A stretch of 64,000 nt of DNA from DATGUP01 sp035301265 (GCA_035301265.1 DATGUP010000005.1:33722-97721); one strand, 5' to 3'. Counted from the first letter of the stretch, positions 1 to 9,283 are shown. Notes: a model not told the origin generated them from the letters alone. Translations and numbers: made by a program.

Positions 1-32
1 TTTTCTTTTTCGCCCGAACATACATCTGTCGA

Positions 33-1223
33 TTAAATTAAAGCCATTTCCTTGCCGACTTTTTCATAAACAGCAAGTACCTCATCAAGCATTTCTTTTG
101 TATGTGCGGCTGTTGGCATGTTTCGAACGCGCCCTGTTCCTCTTGGTACGGTCGGGAAAACGATCGATTTCGCATAAACTCCTTCTTCAAGTAAGCGTTT
201 ACTAAATTGTTGTGTATCTTTCTCATCCCCAATGATACAAGGCGTGATCGGCGTTTCGCTTGTGCCGGTGTCAAAACCAAGCTGCCTGAGACCTTTTTTG
301 AAGTAATGACTGTTTTCCCATAGCCTGTCGTATAATTCCGTGCTTTCCATAAGTAATTCTACCGCCTTTGTTGCCGCTGCCGCATCAGCAGGGGTAACAG
401 CTGTAGAAAATAAAAACGGTCGCGAACGCACTTTCAACCAATCGATCAAATTCGCTTTTCCAGCGATATACCCCCCAACAACACCGATCGCTTTCGATAA
501 TGTCCCCATTTGCAAATCAATTTTATCCTGGAGCCCGAAATGTTTTACCGTTCCCGCTCCCTTACCAAGCACACCCGAACCGTGGGCATCGTCGACGTAA
601 GTGATCAAATCGAATGCTTCAGCAATATCAACAATTTCCGGGAGCTTGGCAATATCGCCATCCATTGAAAATACACCATCAGTGATGACCATAATTTTGT
701 TATAAGCTCCTGATTCAACAGCCTCTTTTGCCTTCGAGCGAAGATCATCCATATTGGAATGCTCATATGGAATAATTTTCGCCTTCGACAAGCGGCAGCC
801 GTCAATAATAGAAGCATGATTTAACTGATCTGATAAAATGGCATCGTTTTGATCCATGATGGCGGGAATAGCAGCCACATTACTGTTGAAGCCTGATTGA
901 AAAGAAACGACCGCTTCGGTTCCTTTAAACGCGGCTAACTTTTTTTCTAGCTCGACGTGCAGATCAAGGGTTCCATTGATCGTCCGCACCGCGCCGGCAC
1001 CAACGCCGTGTGAATCCACCGCTTCCTTCGCTACCTTTTTTAAACGCTCATCCGTCGCTAAACCAAGATAGTTATTGGAAGATAAGTTAATCCGCTTTTT
1101 TCCGCCAATCAAAATTTCCGGTCCATTTGCCCCCTCTACCGGTTCAATTTCATTGTACAATCCCCGCCTTTTTAAATCGGCTATTTGTTCATCGAGAAAA
1201 GATGTTAGTACCTTACTTGTCAA
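33..1223 (-). CDS. kbl: glycine C-acetyltransferase (2-amino-3-ketobutyrate CoA ligase)
   Basis: This PLP enzyme of the alpha-oxoamine synthase family splits 2-amino-3-oxobutyrate with CoA into glycine and acetyl-CoA, the second step of threonine breakdown, in the cytoplasm. At 396 residues it is full length for the family. The PLP lysine is K244 in GTLSKAIG, preceded by the DDAHGSG motif at about 211-217. The start is TTG, chosen because AAGGGGG lies a few bases upstream. The usual partner, threonine dehydrogenase (tdh), is not in the window but could lie just beyond the left edge, which is downstream. A cre-like site lies in the leader. BioF is a close relative; the N-terminus and active-site spacing look more like Kbl. 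Confidence 0.92.
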   Translation of the reverse strand: MTSKVLTSFLDEQIADLKRRGLYNEIEPVEGANGPEILIGGKKRINLSSNNYLGLATDERLKKVAKEAVDSHGVGAGAVRTINGTLDLHVELEKKLAAFKGTEAVVSFQSGFNSNVAAIPAIMDQNDAILSDQLNHASIIDGCRLSKAKIIPYEHSNMDDLRSKAKEAVESGAYNKIMVITDGVFSMDGDIAKLPEIVDIAEAFDLITYVDDAHGSGVLGKGAGTVKHFGLQDKIDLQMGTLSKAIGVVGGYIAGKANLIDWLKVRSRPFLFSTAVTPADAAAATKAVELLMESTELYDRLWENSHYFKKGLRQLGFDTGTSETPITPCIIGDEKDTQQFSKRLLEEGVYAKSIVFPTVPRGTGRVRNMPTAAHTKEMLDEVLAVYEKVGKEMALI

Positions 1224-1604
1224 ATCAATTTTCCCCCTTATATTGTAAGCGTTTTATTTTTCATTTAATAATAGTTTAACATAATTGCTTTCTTTTTGTT
1301 GATTGAACAAAACATTTAGCAACTAACAAATAGATAACTTACATGATTTACCTTTAAAAAATTATAAATTGCTATCGATTGCTGCGCGACCTTTTTATAT
1401 AATGAAGTATAGCGCACATACGAAGACAATAGAGAATAAACATCAAGCCTTTAACAACACGCCCATAGCATGCACCGGCTTTTTCGTTAGAAGCGAGCAA
1501 AGCTTTGTCTTCAAAAGAATAGCAAGGGATTGATCCCCTTTTAAAATACTAGTTGCAGCTATATCAAAAGAGTCATTCACAAATATTACGGGGAGTGGAC
1601 AGTG
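1224..1604. other. intergenic region between kbl and a short peptide ORF
   Basis: These 380 bases are AT-rich and hold no convincing gene. Besides the cre-like site I see a plus-strand TATAAT near 1400 without a good -35, and a weak GGGAT/ATCCC hairpin near 1530. Confidence 0.4.
1243..1257. promoter_or_regulatory. cre-like site (CcpA operator candidate) upstream of kbl
   Basis: TTGTAAGCGTTTTAT matches the catabolite-responsive consensus WTGNAANCGNWNNCW at all but one fixed position. It sits about 20 bases before the kbl start, so CcpA bound here would act as a roadblock. The match is by eye only. Confidence 0.35.
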
Positions 1605-1673
1605 ATGAAGGAAATGTTGGTCATGTTATTCTTTTTGTTTATATTCATATTTAGTATCATCGGGATTGTGTAA
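1605..1673 (+). CDS. 22-residue hydrophobic peptide, possible small membrane protein
   Basis: The ORF begins with ATG, 8 to 9 bases after a GGGGAG ribosome binding site, and encodes MKEMLVMLF followed by a run of F, I and V ending SIIGIV. Almost all of it would form one transmembrane helix. Its size recalls small spore or membrane peptides of Bacillus and hydrophobic type I toxins, but I recognise no family. It has no obvious partner gene and could be spurious. Confidence 0.35.
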   Translation: MKEMLVMLFFLFIFIFSIIGIV

Positions 1674-1747
1674 ATCGATTATGCAAAAAATATTGAATTA
1701 ACCGAAACAATCCAATATGTGATGTGATGCAGACGTGCAAAATAAAA

Positions 1748-1778
1748 AGGAAAGGTTCCTTTGAAAGAAACCTTTCCT
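1748..1778 (-). terminator. intrinsic terminator of the LysM/3D gene
   Basis: AGGAAAGGTT and AACCTTTCCT form a 10-bp stem, followed on the minus strand by TTTTATTTT. It lies 18 bases beyond the stop codon of the gene at 1796-2509. Confidence 0.8.
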
Positions 1779-1795
1779 ATACTAAACATTGTCAC

Positions 1796-2509
1796 TTACT
1801 CAATGATGGTCACATCGACAGTACGCACGCCCCAGTCATTGGCTTCTTCTTTTGTTGGGACGTACAAGTCGATTTTGTTCCCGTTGATAGCACCGCCGAT
1901 ATCAGCAGCTGTAGCATAGCCATATCCTTCGACATACACTTCAGATCCAAGCGGGATAACATCCGGATCAACGGCGATGACTTTAGCATCAGGGTTTGCA
2001 TTTAAATCGACACCTGTGTAAGTGACGCCGGTGCATCCGCTACACGATGCTGTGTAAGCGGTAGCTGTCATACGCATCGTTTGGCCTTCAGGTTTTTTGC
2101 TAGAAGTCGTTTCAGATTTATTATCGATTGCTTCAGCTTTTTCATCCGATGGCTTGTCCTTACTTCCTCTGATCTCAAGTTCTTGGTCAATCGCAATAAG
2201 ATCGGACTGTAAATCGTTCCATTCCTTCAGCTCGTCCACCGTAACAGAAAATTTCTTGGCAATATCTGTTAGCGTGTCGCCTTTTTCTACAATGTAAGTT
2301 TCATATATCGTTAGTTTTTGCTTAGGTTGAATAGTTGTTGATGACAAATCGTTTATCTGTTGTAACTCGTTAACCGTTGTATCATATTGTTGGGCTATTT
2401 TCCAAAGGCTATCTCCTTTTTCAACCTCATACTCTTCCGCTGACACTTTTACAGCAGTTGCACCAGCAACGATAATACTTGTAGCAAGTATTATGACCCA
2501 TTTTTTCAT
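1796..2509 (-). CDS. secreted cell-wall protein with two LysM repeats and a 3D domain (YocH-like)
   Basis: Probable exported peptidoglycan-active protein. Residues 1-24 are a signal peptide ending VSA. Two LysM repeats follow at about 27-70 and 72-115, each with the Y-x-V-x-x-G-D-[ST]-L opening. A Ser/Lys/Glu-rich linker leads to a C-terminal 3D domain (about 150-237), named for three Asp residues, with AADIGGAINGNKIDLYV visible. Family members such as B. subtilis YocH are lytic cell-wall proteins of the 3D/MltA-like fold. The ATG was preferred over an upstream in-frame start because AAAGGAGG sits directly before it. YocH is a WalRK target in B. subtilis; only a weak TGTAAC-N5-TGTCCG was seen upstream, so that control is unproven here. 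Confidence 0.85.
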   Translation of the reverse strand: MKKWVIILATSIIVAGATAVKVSAEEYEVEKGDSLWKIAQQYDTTVNELQQINDLSSTTIQPKQKLTIYETYIVEKGDTLTDIAKKFSVTVDELKEWNDLQSDLIAIDQELEIRGSKDKPSDEKAEAIDNKSETTSSKKPEGQTMRMTATAYTASCSGCTGVTYTGVDLNANPDAKVIAVDPDVIPLGSEVYVEGYGYATAADIGGAINGNKIDLYVPTKEEANDWGVRTVDVTIIE

Positions 2510-2691
2510 GGGATTCCCTCCTTTGCTTTCTGCCTTGCCCATCTTAGCACAGCTTGACGGACAATACAGTTACAAGACCCTTAAAAGTCTATTACAATGA
2601 TGTCCACTTTTGCTGACAAATATTACAACAATAATAGATTTGCAACAAAAGTCCTATATTTATTCTCTAATGGGGATAAATACCAATAAAT

Positions 2692-2730
2692 AAAACGAAG
2701 TCCCCCGTTATTTACGAAGGACTTCGTTTT
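2692..2730 (-). terminator. intrinsic terminator after the DUF3899 gene
   Basis: AAAACGAAGTCC and GGACTTCGTTTT pair perfectly over 12 bp with T-runs on both sides, so it could work in both directions. It lies between the LysM/3D gene and the DUF3899 gene and most likely ends the transcript of the latter. The rest of the 2510-2856 gap is AT-rich and would hold the promoter of the LysM/3D gene; nothing else was seen there. Confidence 0.75.
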
Positions 2731-2856
2731 TTAGCCAACAGATCATTCAGATCATTGCTTTTTCGCGGATTACTGTCGTTGCTTCCCAACCGACACCCTC
2801 GGATTAACAAGAGATACCGAATATCATAACCTTTTGCACTACATGACAGCACCACA

Positions 2857-3219
2857 TCATACGAAATACAAAATAGAAATGCCTAATGTCACCACAAACT
2901 GTAAACTGCCGATGACAAGCAAAGGATTTTTAATGGGAAAAGAACGTGTTTTCGGATAGTAGTCATCATCGTCTCCTTCTTCTAACATTTGCCACACTTT
3001 AGATGTTTTTTTGAAAAACCGACGAAAGCTGTATGCAACGCCTGTAAAAAAACCTCCGCCGATTACATAGAGTGATCCCCCGATGATAATCAAGATTAAC
3101 GATGCGATGGAGGAAGCATCAACAAAGGCTAGAAGCGTCCATTCCCGATACATGTACACCATCAGTAAAACAGTCAAAAGTATGGTTAATAAAATCGTCA
3201 GTCCATACAATTTTTTCAT
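2857..3219 (-). CDS. DUF3899 family membrane protein
   Basis: A 120-residue membrane protein of unknown function. Helices are predicted at about 5-23, 33-60 and 98-119, with a cytoplasmic-looking acidic loop (EEGDDDDYY) in between. The GGGFFTGVAYSFRRFFKK segment is the family hallmark and is shared with the paralogue at 16124-16495 (RGGFFNGIAFGFRRF). It lies 110 bases downstream of the first opp operon on the same strand and could be read through from it. The start ATG is in a weak context, so the N-terminus is less certain. Confidence 0.75.
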   Translation of the reverse strand: MKKLYGLTILLTILLTVLLMVYMYREWTLLAFVDASSIASLILIIIGGSLYVIGGGFFTGVAYSFRRFFKKTSKVWQMLEEGDDDDYYPKTRSFPIKNPLLVIGSLQFVVTLGISILYFV

Positions 3220-3331
3220 CAGGAAACATCCTTACTGTAAAACACTCATTTTTTTCTATATAAAATAACAAAATCCGCCCGTGTTATTAGGCTTGTCATG
3301 CAACCAAGAGTTCGGCAGTAACATTCATCTT

Positions 3332-4330
3332 TTACGCATCGGGATCATCGTAATGCAAATGACAGGCAACCCAATGGTTCGATTCGATTTCCTTCCACTT
3401 TGGTGTCACTTTAGCACAAATATCCATCGCCATCGGACACCGTGTACGGAACCGGCAACCACTCGGCGGAGAAACAGGACTAGGGACTTCTCCCTCGATG
3501 ATGATCCGTTCACGGCTTCGTTCAACTTTAGGGTCAGGCAGTGGGATGGCTGATAAAAGCGCCTGGGTATAAGGGTGGAGCGGATTGTCATACAATTCAT
3601 CTGATGGTGCCATTTCCACCAAATTCCCCAAATACATGACCCCGACTCGATCCGATATATGTTTAACCATTGACAAATCATGAGCGATGAATAGATATGT
3701 CAAACCTCGTTCTTCTTGTAATTCCTGCATCAGATTGACAACTTGTGCTTGCATTGAAACATCGAGCGCGGAAATCGGCTCATCGGCTATGATGAAATCC
3801 GGATCAACAGCAAGAGCACGCGCAATGCCGATGCGCTGGCGTTGGCCCCCGCTAAACTCGTGTGGATAACGATTGGCATGATCACGATTCAAACCAACCG
3901 TCTCCAATAATTCATAAACGCGTTCCATACGTTCTTTATCATTTTCGGCTAGATGGTGAATATCGCTTCCCTCTGCAATAATGTCTTTGACGGTCATCCG
4001 CGGGTTCAGCGATGCATAGGGATCCTGAAAAATCATTTGCATATTTCGGTTCAAGCGATTTAATTCCTTCCTTGACTTCTTTTCGTGTACTTTTTCTCCG
4101 TCAAAATAAACTTCTCCACCCGTTGTATTGTATAGACGGACTATAGTGCGCCCAACAGTTGATTTACCACAGCCGGATTCACCAACGAGCCCGAATGTTT
4201 CGCCTTTGTTAATATGAAAACTAATGTCATCCACAGCTTTCAATATTTGTCTACGTCCTATTTTAAAATATTTTTTTAAGTTTTTTACATCGATCATGCG
4301 TTCAGCCGTCTTTGGCGATGTATTCGCCAT
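3332..4330 (-). CDS. oligopeptide/dipeptide ABC transporter ATPase, OppF type (operon 1)
   Basis: Cytoplasmic ATPase that powers peptide import with the OppD-type partner encoded just upstream. Visible motifs are Walker A GESGCGKST, the Q-loop in QMIFQDPYASLNPR, signature SGGQRQR, Walker B IIADEP, and the H-loop in LFIAHDLSM. The C-terminal oligo-HPY region carries four cysteines (CRFRTRC, DIC, VAC) of the kind that bind a [4Fe-4S] cluster in related DppD/OppD proteins. The ATG was chosen over an upstream in-frame start because GGGGGAG precedes it. Length 332 residues. Last gene of a five-gene operon running from oppA at 9283. The substrate could be oligo- or dipeptides. Confidence 0.9.
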   Translation of the reverse strand: MANTSPKTAERMIDVKNLKKYFKIGRRQILKAVDDISFHINKGETFGLVGESGCGKSTVGRTIVRLYNTTGGEVYFDGEKVHEKKSRKELNRLNRNMQMIFQDPYASLNPRMTVKDIIAEGSDIHHLAENDKERMERVYELLETVGLNRDHANRYPHEFSGGQRQRIGIARALAVDPDFIIADEPISALDVSMQAQVVNLMQELQEERGLTYLFIAHDLSMVKHISDRVGVMYLGNLVEMAPSDELYDNPLHPYTQALLSAIPLPDPKVERSRERIIIEGEVPSPVSPPSGCRFRTRCPMAMDICAKVTPKWKEIESNHWVACHLHYDDPDA

Positions 4331-4405
4331 AACCACTCCCCCTTTTCCTTTTGCAAATTCATTCATACCGTAGCTGTGGCACGCGTATGCGCCTATTTTA
4401 TACGA

Positions 4406-5416
4406 TTAAACATTTAATAGTTCCGGCTTTTTGACCTCAGGCGCTCGCTCGTCTAGCAACCAGCACGCCGTTGACTGCGTATCCGTCACCTTCGTCATAT
4501 CTGGCATATGTTCCAAACAGACCTCCATAGCAAACGGGCAGCGTGGAGCGAACGGACAACCCTTTGGCGGATCGGACAAATCAGGGGGAGTACCCGGTAT
4601 GGATTCAAGCTTATTGCTCTTTTTGTGCAATCGTGGCATAGATGACAACAATCCCCATGTATAGGGGTGTTCCGGTTGATAGAATAGCTCATCAACCGTT
4701 CCTGTCTCAACAACCATACCGCCATACATGACCGCCACCCGTTGGGCAAGATTCGCAACAACGCCTAAATCATGCGTGATCAAAATAATCGACGTTTGCA
4801 ATTTTTTTTGAAGATCGCGCATTAAATCGAGAATCTGTGCCTGAATCGTTACATCTAATGCAGTAGTCGGTTCATCGGCAATCAAAATTTTCGGATTGCA
4901 AGCAAGAGCAGTAGCAATCACTGCACGCTGTCGCATGCCACCTGAAAACTGGTGCGGGTATTGTTTAAAACGTTCGCGGGCATTCGGAATTTTGACGAGT
5001 TCCAACAGTTCGATCGCCCGATGGTAGGCTTCTTTTTTCTGCATCTTTTGGTGTTTGCGCAAGCCTTCAATAATTTGGTTACCGATAGTCATCGTCGGAT
5101 TTAATGTCGTCATCGGGTCTTGGAAAATCATGGATATTTCTTTGCCGCGTATATGCTGTAACTGCGTTTCTGTATATTTGATCAGATCTTTCCCTTCGAA
5201 AATGATTTCGCCCGACTTGACTCGGCATTGCGGCCGCGGGTTTAGGCGTGTGATCTCCTTAGATGTTACCGACTTACCTGATCCTGACTCTCCAACGATA
5301 GCGAGTGCCTCTCCTTTTTTCAATTCGATATTGACACCACGAACGGCTTGAATCTCGCTTCCATACGTATCAAAAGAAATATGTAGATCTTTTAATTCCA
5401 ATATATTTTCGTTCAT
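4406..5416 (-). CDS. oligopeptide/dipeptide ABC transporter ATPase, OppD type (operon 1)
   Basis: First ATPase subunit of the importer, 336 residues. It shows Walker A GESGSGKS, signature FSGGMRQR, Walker B ILIADEPTTALDVT and H-loop ILITHDLGV. The C-terminal oligo-HPY domain keeps the cysteine pattern CPFAPRC, EVC and TAC, which suggests an iron-sulfur cluster as known for related DppD proteins; the operon 2 counterpart has lost all of these. The ATG follows GGGAGGA; the longer in-frame extension has no better site. It lies between oppC and oppF of operon 1. Confidence 0.9.
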   Translation of the reverse strand: MNENILELKDLHISFDTYGSEIQAVRGVNIELKKGEALAIVGESGSGKSVTSKEITRLNPRPQCRVKSGEIIFEGKDLIKYTETQLQHIRGKEISMIFQDPMTTLNPTMTIGNQIIEGLRKHQKMQKKEAYHRAIELLELVKIPNARERFKQYPHQFSGGMRQRAVIATALACNPKILIADEPTTALDVTIQAQILDLMRDLQKKLQTSIILITHDLGVVANLAQRVAVMYGGMVVETGTVDELFYQPEHPYTWGLLSSMPRLHKKSNKLESIPGTPPDLSDPPKGCPFAPRCPFAMEVCLEHMPDMTKVTDTQSTACWLLDERAPEVKKPELLNV

Positions 5417-5466
5417 AATAGTTGTTCCTCCCCGTGTCACATCCTTGGATCACAAACTATTTTCAA

Positions 5467-6480
5467 CTAACGTCGCATTCTCGGGTCCAGTGCATCTCGC
5501 AATCCATCCGCAAACAAGTTAAAACATATTAATAACAGCGACAAAATAACAGCGGGAAACAGCACTTGATAAGGGTGTGTATCAACAATTTGACTTCCTG
5601 TATCAATTAATGTTCCCAATGATGCTTGTGGTTGTGGAATACCAAGACCGATAAAGCTGAGAAACGCCTCAGCAAATATAGCGCTCGGGATACTGAACAT
5701 CGTTGTAATGATAATTTGTCCCATTGTATTCGGCAGTAAATGCTTGCCTATAATGCGTCTCGGTTTGGCTCCGAGCGTTCGTGCAGCCAATACATATTCT
5801 TCCGTTTTAATCTTCAGTATTTGCCCGCGCACAATTCGCGATTGCCCAATCCAACCTGTCATAGCGATGGCAATGATAATCGACAATAAGCCCGGTTTAA
5901 GAATCATAATGAGTAAAATAATAATGACGAGTTGGGGAATACCCATTAAAACTTCAATAATCCGTTGCAAAATATTATCCGTCATACCTCCAAAATACCC
6001 AGAGATTCCTCCATAAATGACCCCTATTAATAAATCGACAACAGCGGCTACAAAACCGATAATCAATGAAATTTGCGTACCCTTCCACGTTCGCGTCCAC
6101 AGGTCGCGTCCTAGTTTATCGGTACCGAACCAAAAATTATCTTCAATTTGTCGCTCGGCATACCGATCGGTTCCATCGCTTGAAACTCCGTTAAATAAAC
6201 TGATTTTGGATAAAGCGGTAACCTTTGGAGGCACGTTACTACGCATCAGATCTTGATCATCCACTCCCCATTCGTTCATATGTGGGCCCACAAATGCCAT
6301 GACAGTGATAAGCAAAATGATCAATGCGCTGATGATCGCGGGTTTATTTCTTACCAAGCGGCGCATGGAATCGCGTCCATAGCTGATCGCCTCTGTTGTG
6401 ATTTCCTCTTTTTCCTCGACTTGAACTGTTGCAGGACGAAACATGTCTGCAGTGATTTCTTTTTTTTCTGGCTGTGCCAT
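5467..6480 (-). CDS. oligopeptide ABC transporter permease, OppC type (operon 1)
   Basis: Inner-membrane permease of 337 residues with six predicted helices. An N-terminal cytoplasmic segment of about 50 residues and a first helix (IISALIILLITVMAFVG) are followed by an extracellular stretch to about residue 120 and then the BPD_transp_1 core. The EAA loop that contacts the ATPases is seen around AARTLGAKPRRIIGKHLLPN. Its ATG overlaps the oppB stop codon by one base (TAATG), so the two are translationally coupled. Confidence 0.9.
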   Translation of the reverse strand: MAQPEKKEITADMFRPATVQVEEKEEITTEAISYGRDSMRRLVRNKPAIISALIILLITVMAFVGPHMNEWGVDDQDLMRSNVPPKVTALSKISLFNGVSSDGTDRYAERQIEDNFWFGTDKLGRDLWTRTWKGTQISLIIGFVAAVVDLLIGVIYGGISGYFGGMTDNILQRIIEVLMGIPQLVIIILLIMILKPGLLSIIIAIAMTGWIGQSRIVRGQILKIKTEEYVLAARTLGAKPRRIIGKHLLPNTMGQIIITTMFSIPSAIFAEAFLSFIGLGIPQPQASLGTLIDTGSQIVDTHPYQVLFPAVILSLLLICFNLFADGLRDALDPRMRR

Positions 6481-7409
6481 TATGAATCTCCCCCTTGCAG
6501 GCGAATTCTCGGATCAACGACTCCATACAACAAATCGGTTACAAAAATCATAATGACAAATGCCACCGTATAAAGGATGGTTGTGCCCAAGATAACCGGA
6601 TAATCATTCGTATAAATCGATTCAACAAACTGTTGGCCAATGCCTGGGATGGCAAAAATCTTCTCGATAACGAGCGAACCGGTGATGATTGCTGCTGTCA
6701 TCGGACCTATGATTGTTATAATAGGTATGAGCGCATTCCGTATCGAATGCTTTACAATAACTGTATATCGTTTAAGCCCTTTCGATTTAGCAAAAACGAT
6801 ATAATCCGATTGTAAAATTTCCACCATTTCCGTTCGCATGAAACGGGCAACACTCGCCATAATACCGACAGCCAGTGCTAGTACCGGAAGCACATGATGC
6901 ATAGGCCCTTCCCAATAAGCAACGGGGAACCATTCCAAATTCATGGAAAAAACAAATTGCAGCAAAACAGCCAGTAAAAATGACGGAATGGATATACCAA
7001 GGACGGCAAGAATAACCGCGCCATAGTCAGTAAATGTACCTTGACGTAGCGCCGCAACAACGCCCAAAATGAGCCCTAGAATGACACCGACTACAATCGA
7101 TTCTATGCCCAACTGCACAGATACCCAGAGTCTATCGGAAATTACTTTGGTGACGTCTCTGCCTCCGAATTGAAAGGAGTTACCCAAATCCCCTTTGGCT
7201 ACATTTCCTAAATATTGGACATATTGTACGGAAACCGGTTTGTCCAAGCCATATTTTTTATTTAATTCTTCAATTTGTTCAGGGCTTAACTTTTCTTCGT
7301 TTTCATATGGACTTCCGGGAAGCAATTGCATGATGACAAACGTGATCGTTATGATTACAAAAATCGTCACGACCATAAGCACTAAACGTTTCAGTATATA
7401 AGCACCCAT
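6480..7409 (-). CDS. oligopeptide ABC transporter permease, OppB type (operon 1)
   Basis: Inner-membrane permease of 309 residues. It starts with the typical MGAYILKRL and a first helix, followed by the TMD_II-type N-terminal domain with PGSPY and LNKKYGLDKPV, then six helices in all with the EAA loop near AKSKGLKRYTVIVKHSIRN. The start was taken at the ATG preceded by GGAGGGATTCG; the upstream in-frame extension is not family-like. It pairs with the OppC-type protein just downstream. A stem-loop separates it from oppA. Confidence 0.9.
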   Translation of the reverse strand: MGAYILKRLVLMVVTIFVIITITFVIMQLLPGSPYENEEKLSPEQIEELNKKYGLDKPVSVQYVQYLGNVAKGDLGNSFQFGGRDVTKVISDRLWVSVQLGIESIVVGVILGLILGVVAALRQGTFTDYGAVILAVLGISIPSFLLAVLLQFVFSMNLEWFPVAYWEGPMHHVLPVLALAVGIMASVARFMRTEMVEILQSDYIVFAKSKGLKRYTVIVKHSIRNALIPIITIIGPMTAAIITGSLVIEKIFAIPGIGQQFVESIYTNDYPVILGTTILYTVAFVIMIFVTDLLYGVVDPRIRLQGGDS

Positions 7410-7463
7410 CGAATCCCTCCAAATGCTGTCCACCTTCAACATGTATAAGGAAATGAAAGAGTC

Positions 7464-7498
7464 GAGAGGATACACCCTCATATGGCGTGTATCCTCTC
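7464..7498 (-). terminator. stem-loop between oppA and oppB of operon 1
   Basis: GAGAGGATACAC and GTGTATCCTCTC form a perfect 12-bp stem. The T-run after it on the minus strand is poor, so it may be a partial terminator or an mRNA 3'-end stabiliser that lets oppA be made in excess. Operon 2 has an analogous hairpin in the same place. Confidence 0.6.
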
Positions 7499-7537
7499 AT
7501 CCCATTTACATATCACCCGCTCCGGCTTGGTATTATA

Positions 7538-9283
7538 TTACTCTTCGTAAACTTGCGCATACCGGACGTAAAATTTAATACCGTTTACCTGATCGATCGC
7601 ACCTTCGATATAATCTTTTGTCAGAACGGCTGAACCGGATTGATACGTCGGGATCACCAACGCATTTTCAATCAGATATCTTTCAGCTTCTTGCAAAATC
7701 TCCCAGCGCTCTTCCGGTTTGTCACCCATAGCTGCGGCCTTTTCGATCATTTCATCATATGTTTCATCGGATAGCCCGTACGTATTTTGCGGGTTATCGG
7801 TTGTAAACAACTCCAGGAAGGTCATCGGGTCTTCATAGTCCGGTGCCCATCCGGATCCGGCCGCTAATTCGGCCTCACCTTGTGAAGTCAAATCGAGATA
7901 GGAGTTAAACGGCTGTTTGTTGATTTCGATTTCCAAACCATCGAGCGTCTCTTCTAGCTGGTTGGCAAAGTATTCAGACATGTCTTCTGCAAGACCGCCA
8001 TCTGTTGTCATTAATTCAATCTCAAGACCGTCGATACCAAGTTCATCCTGTGCTTTTTCCCATAGTTCTTGTGCCTTTTCCTTATCCACATCTGGATACG
8101 AATCAATATCGGTAATCTCGCTATCGTGGAAGTCCTTACCATCCGGTCCGGTTGCCCACTCCTGCGGTATAATATAGTTTGCAGGCAAGGAACCATTGTT
8201 TAGAATGACATCTGTAGCTCCTTCACGATCGATCGCCATGAACATGGCTTTGCGGAGATTGTCGTTTTCAAACTCAGGTACATTATCACGGTCAAAATCC
8301 CAATAGAAAACACTTACGTCGGGGATTTCTTGGTATTCATCATCATCTTTGTACTTGTCAACATCTTCTGCGGTCAAACCTACACGGTCGATTTCACCTG
8401 ATTCATACAATTTGAGTGCGGTTTTCGGATCCTTCACAACGGTGTATTCGATTTCTTCGATTGTCACTTCATCCGCGTTCCAGTAATTATCATTCTTGAC
8501 TAGCGTCCAGCCTTCACCGTGGTTCCATTCATCCATGACATAGGCACCGCTATAAATCATGTTTTCTGGTTCCTCGGCGTAATTGTCACCTTGTTCTTCC
8601 ACATATTCTTCGTTAAGCGGGAAGAACGGGGCGAATTGCATCAAGCTATTAAAATACTGTTCTGGTGTAGGCTGATCCAATGTTACTTTGAGCGTCTTTT
8701 CATCCACAGCTTCAATCCCGAGTTCTTCTGTTTTTCCGTACATTTCATCGTCCGGGTCAGTGATTTTTGATGCATTTTCAATATTAGCTGCCTCGAAGAT
8801 ATAAGCATACTGTGTTTCAATTTCATTGCTTACACCCCGACGCCACGAATAAACGAAATCATCCGCTGTAATCGGAGTCCCATCAGACCATTCAATTCCA
8901 TCGCGAAGTGTAAATGTATACTCTGTATTATCATCGTTCGTTTCTGGTAAATCCTCGGCTAGCTCAGGCACGAGTTCGTCATTTTCATAGATCAAAAGAC
9001 CTGAGAACACTTTATTCATGACTCCGTGTGAAATCGTGTCTGTGGCAATGGAAATATCCATTGAACGGATTTCATCACTTTCTGTAAAGCGCAGTTTCTG
9101 CTCATCAGCTAGCTGGCGATCACCGTCATCGCCTTCATCTCCACCATCTTCCTGCGCTGTATCCTCGCCGTTGTCATCGCCTCCAGATGCTTCATCGTCC
9201 GAACATGCTGCCAAAAAAACAGAAAAAGCAAATAACAACGCTAGTAACAAAAGCAGTTTATTTGTTTTGCTCATGTTTCGCAC
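7538..9283 (-). CDS. oligopeptide-binding lipoprotein OppA (operon 1)
   Basis: Extracellular solute-binding protein of SBP family 5, 581 residues, that captures peptides for the OppBC-type permeases downstream. Residues 1-27 form a lipoprotein signal with lipobox FLAAC, so the mature protein is anchored by its first Cys. The mature N-terminus is a long Asp/Glu/Gly-rich linker (about 28-55), and the protein as a whole is strongly acidic. Family motifs include YTFTLRDGIEWSDGTPITADDF and PLNEEYVEEQ. The GTG at 9283 was chosen over the in-frame ATG three codons later because GGAGGGG is 5 bases upstream of the GTG. The leader is long (about 325 bases). Confidence 0.9.
   Translation of the reverse strand: MRNMSKTNKLLLLLALLFAFSVFLAACSDDEASGGDDNGEDTAQEDGGDEGDDGDRQLADEQKLRFTESDEIRSMDISIATDTISHGVMNKVFSGLLIYENDELVPELAEDLPETNDDNTEYTFTLRDGIEWSDGTPITADDFVYSWRRGVSNEIETQYAYIFEAANIENASKITDPDDEMYGKTEELGIEAVDEKTLKVTLDQPTPEQYFNSLMQFAPFFPLNEEYVEEQGDNYAEEPENMIYSGAYVMDEWNHGEGWTLVKNDNYWNADEVTIEEIEYTVVKDPKTALKLYESGEIDRVGLTAEDVDKYKDDDEYQEIPDVSVFYWDFDRDNVPEFENDNLRKAMFMAIDREGATDVILNNGSLPANYIIPQEWATGPDGKDFHDSEITDIDSYPDVDKEKAQELWEKAQDELGIDGLEIELMTTDGGLAEDMSEYFANQLEETLDGLEIEINKQPFNSYLDLTSQGEAELAAGSGWAPDYEDPMTFLELFTTDNPQNTYGLSDETYDEMIEKAAAMGDKPEERWEILQEAERYLIENALVIPTYQSGSAVLTKDYIEGAIDQVNGIKFYVRYAQVYEE

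Noticed and set aside
2540..2660. WalR box for the LysM/3D gene
   Set aside because: The best match, TGTAAC-N5-TGTCCG, misses three positions of the second half-site, so it is not listed as a site.
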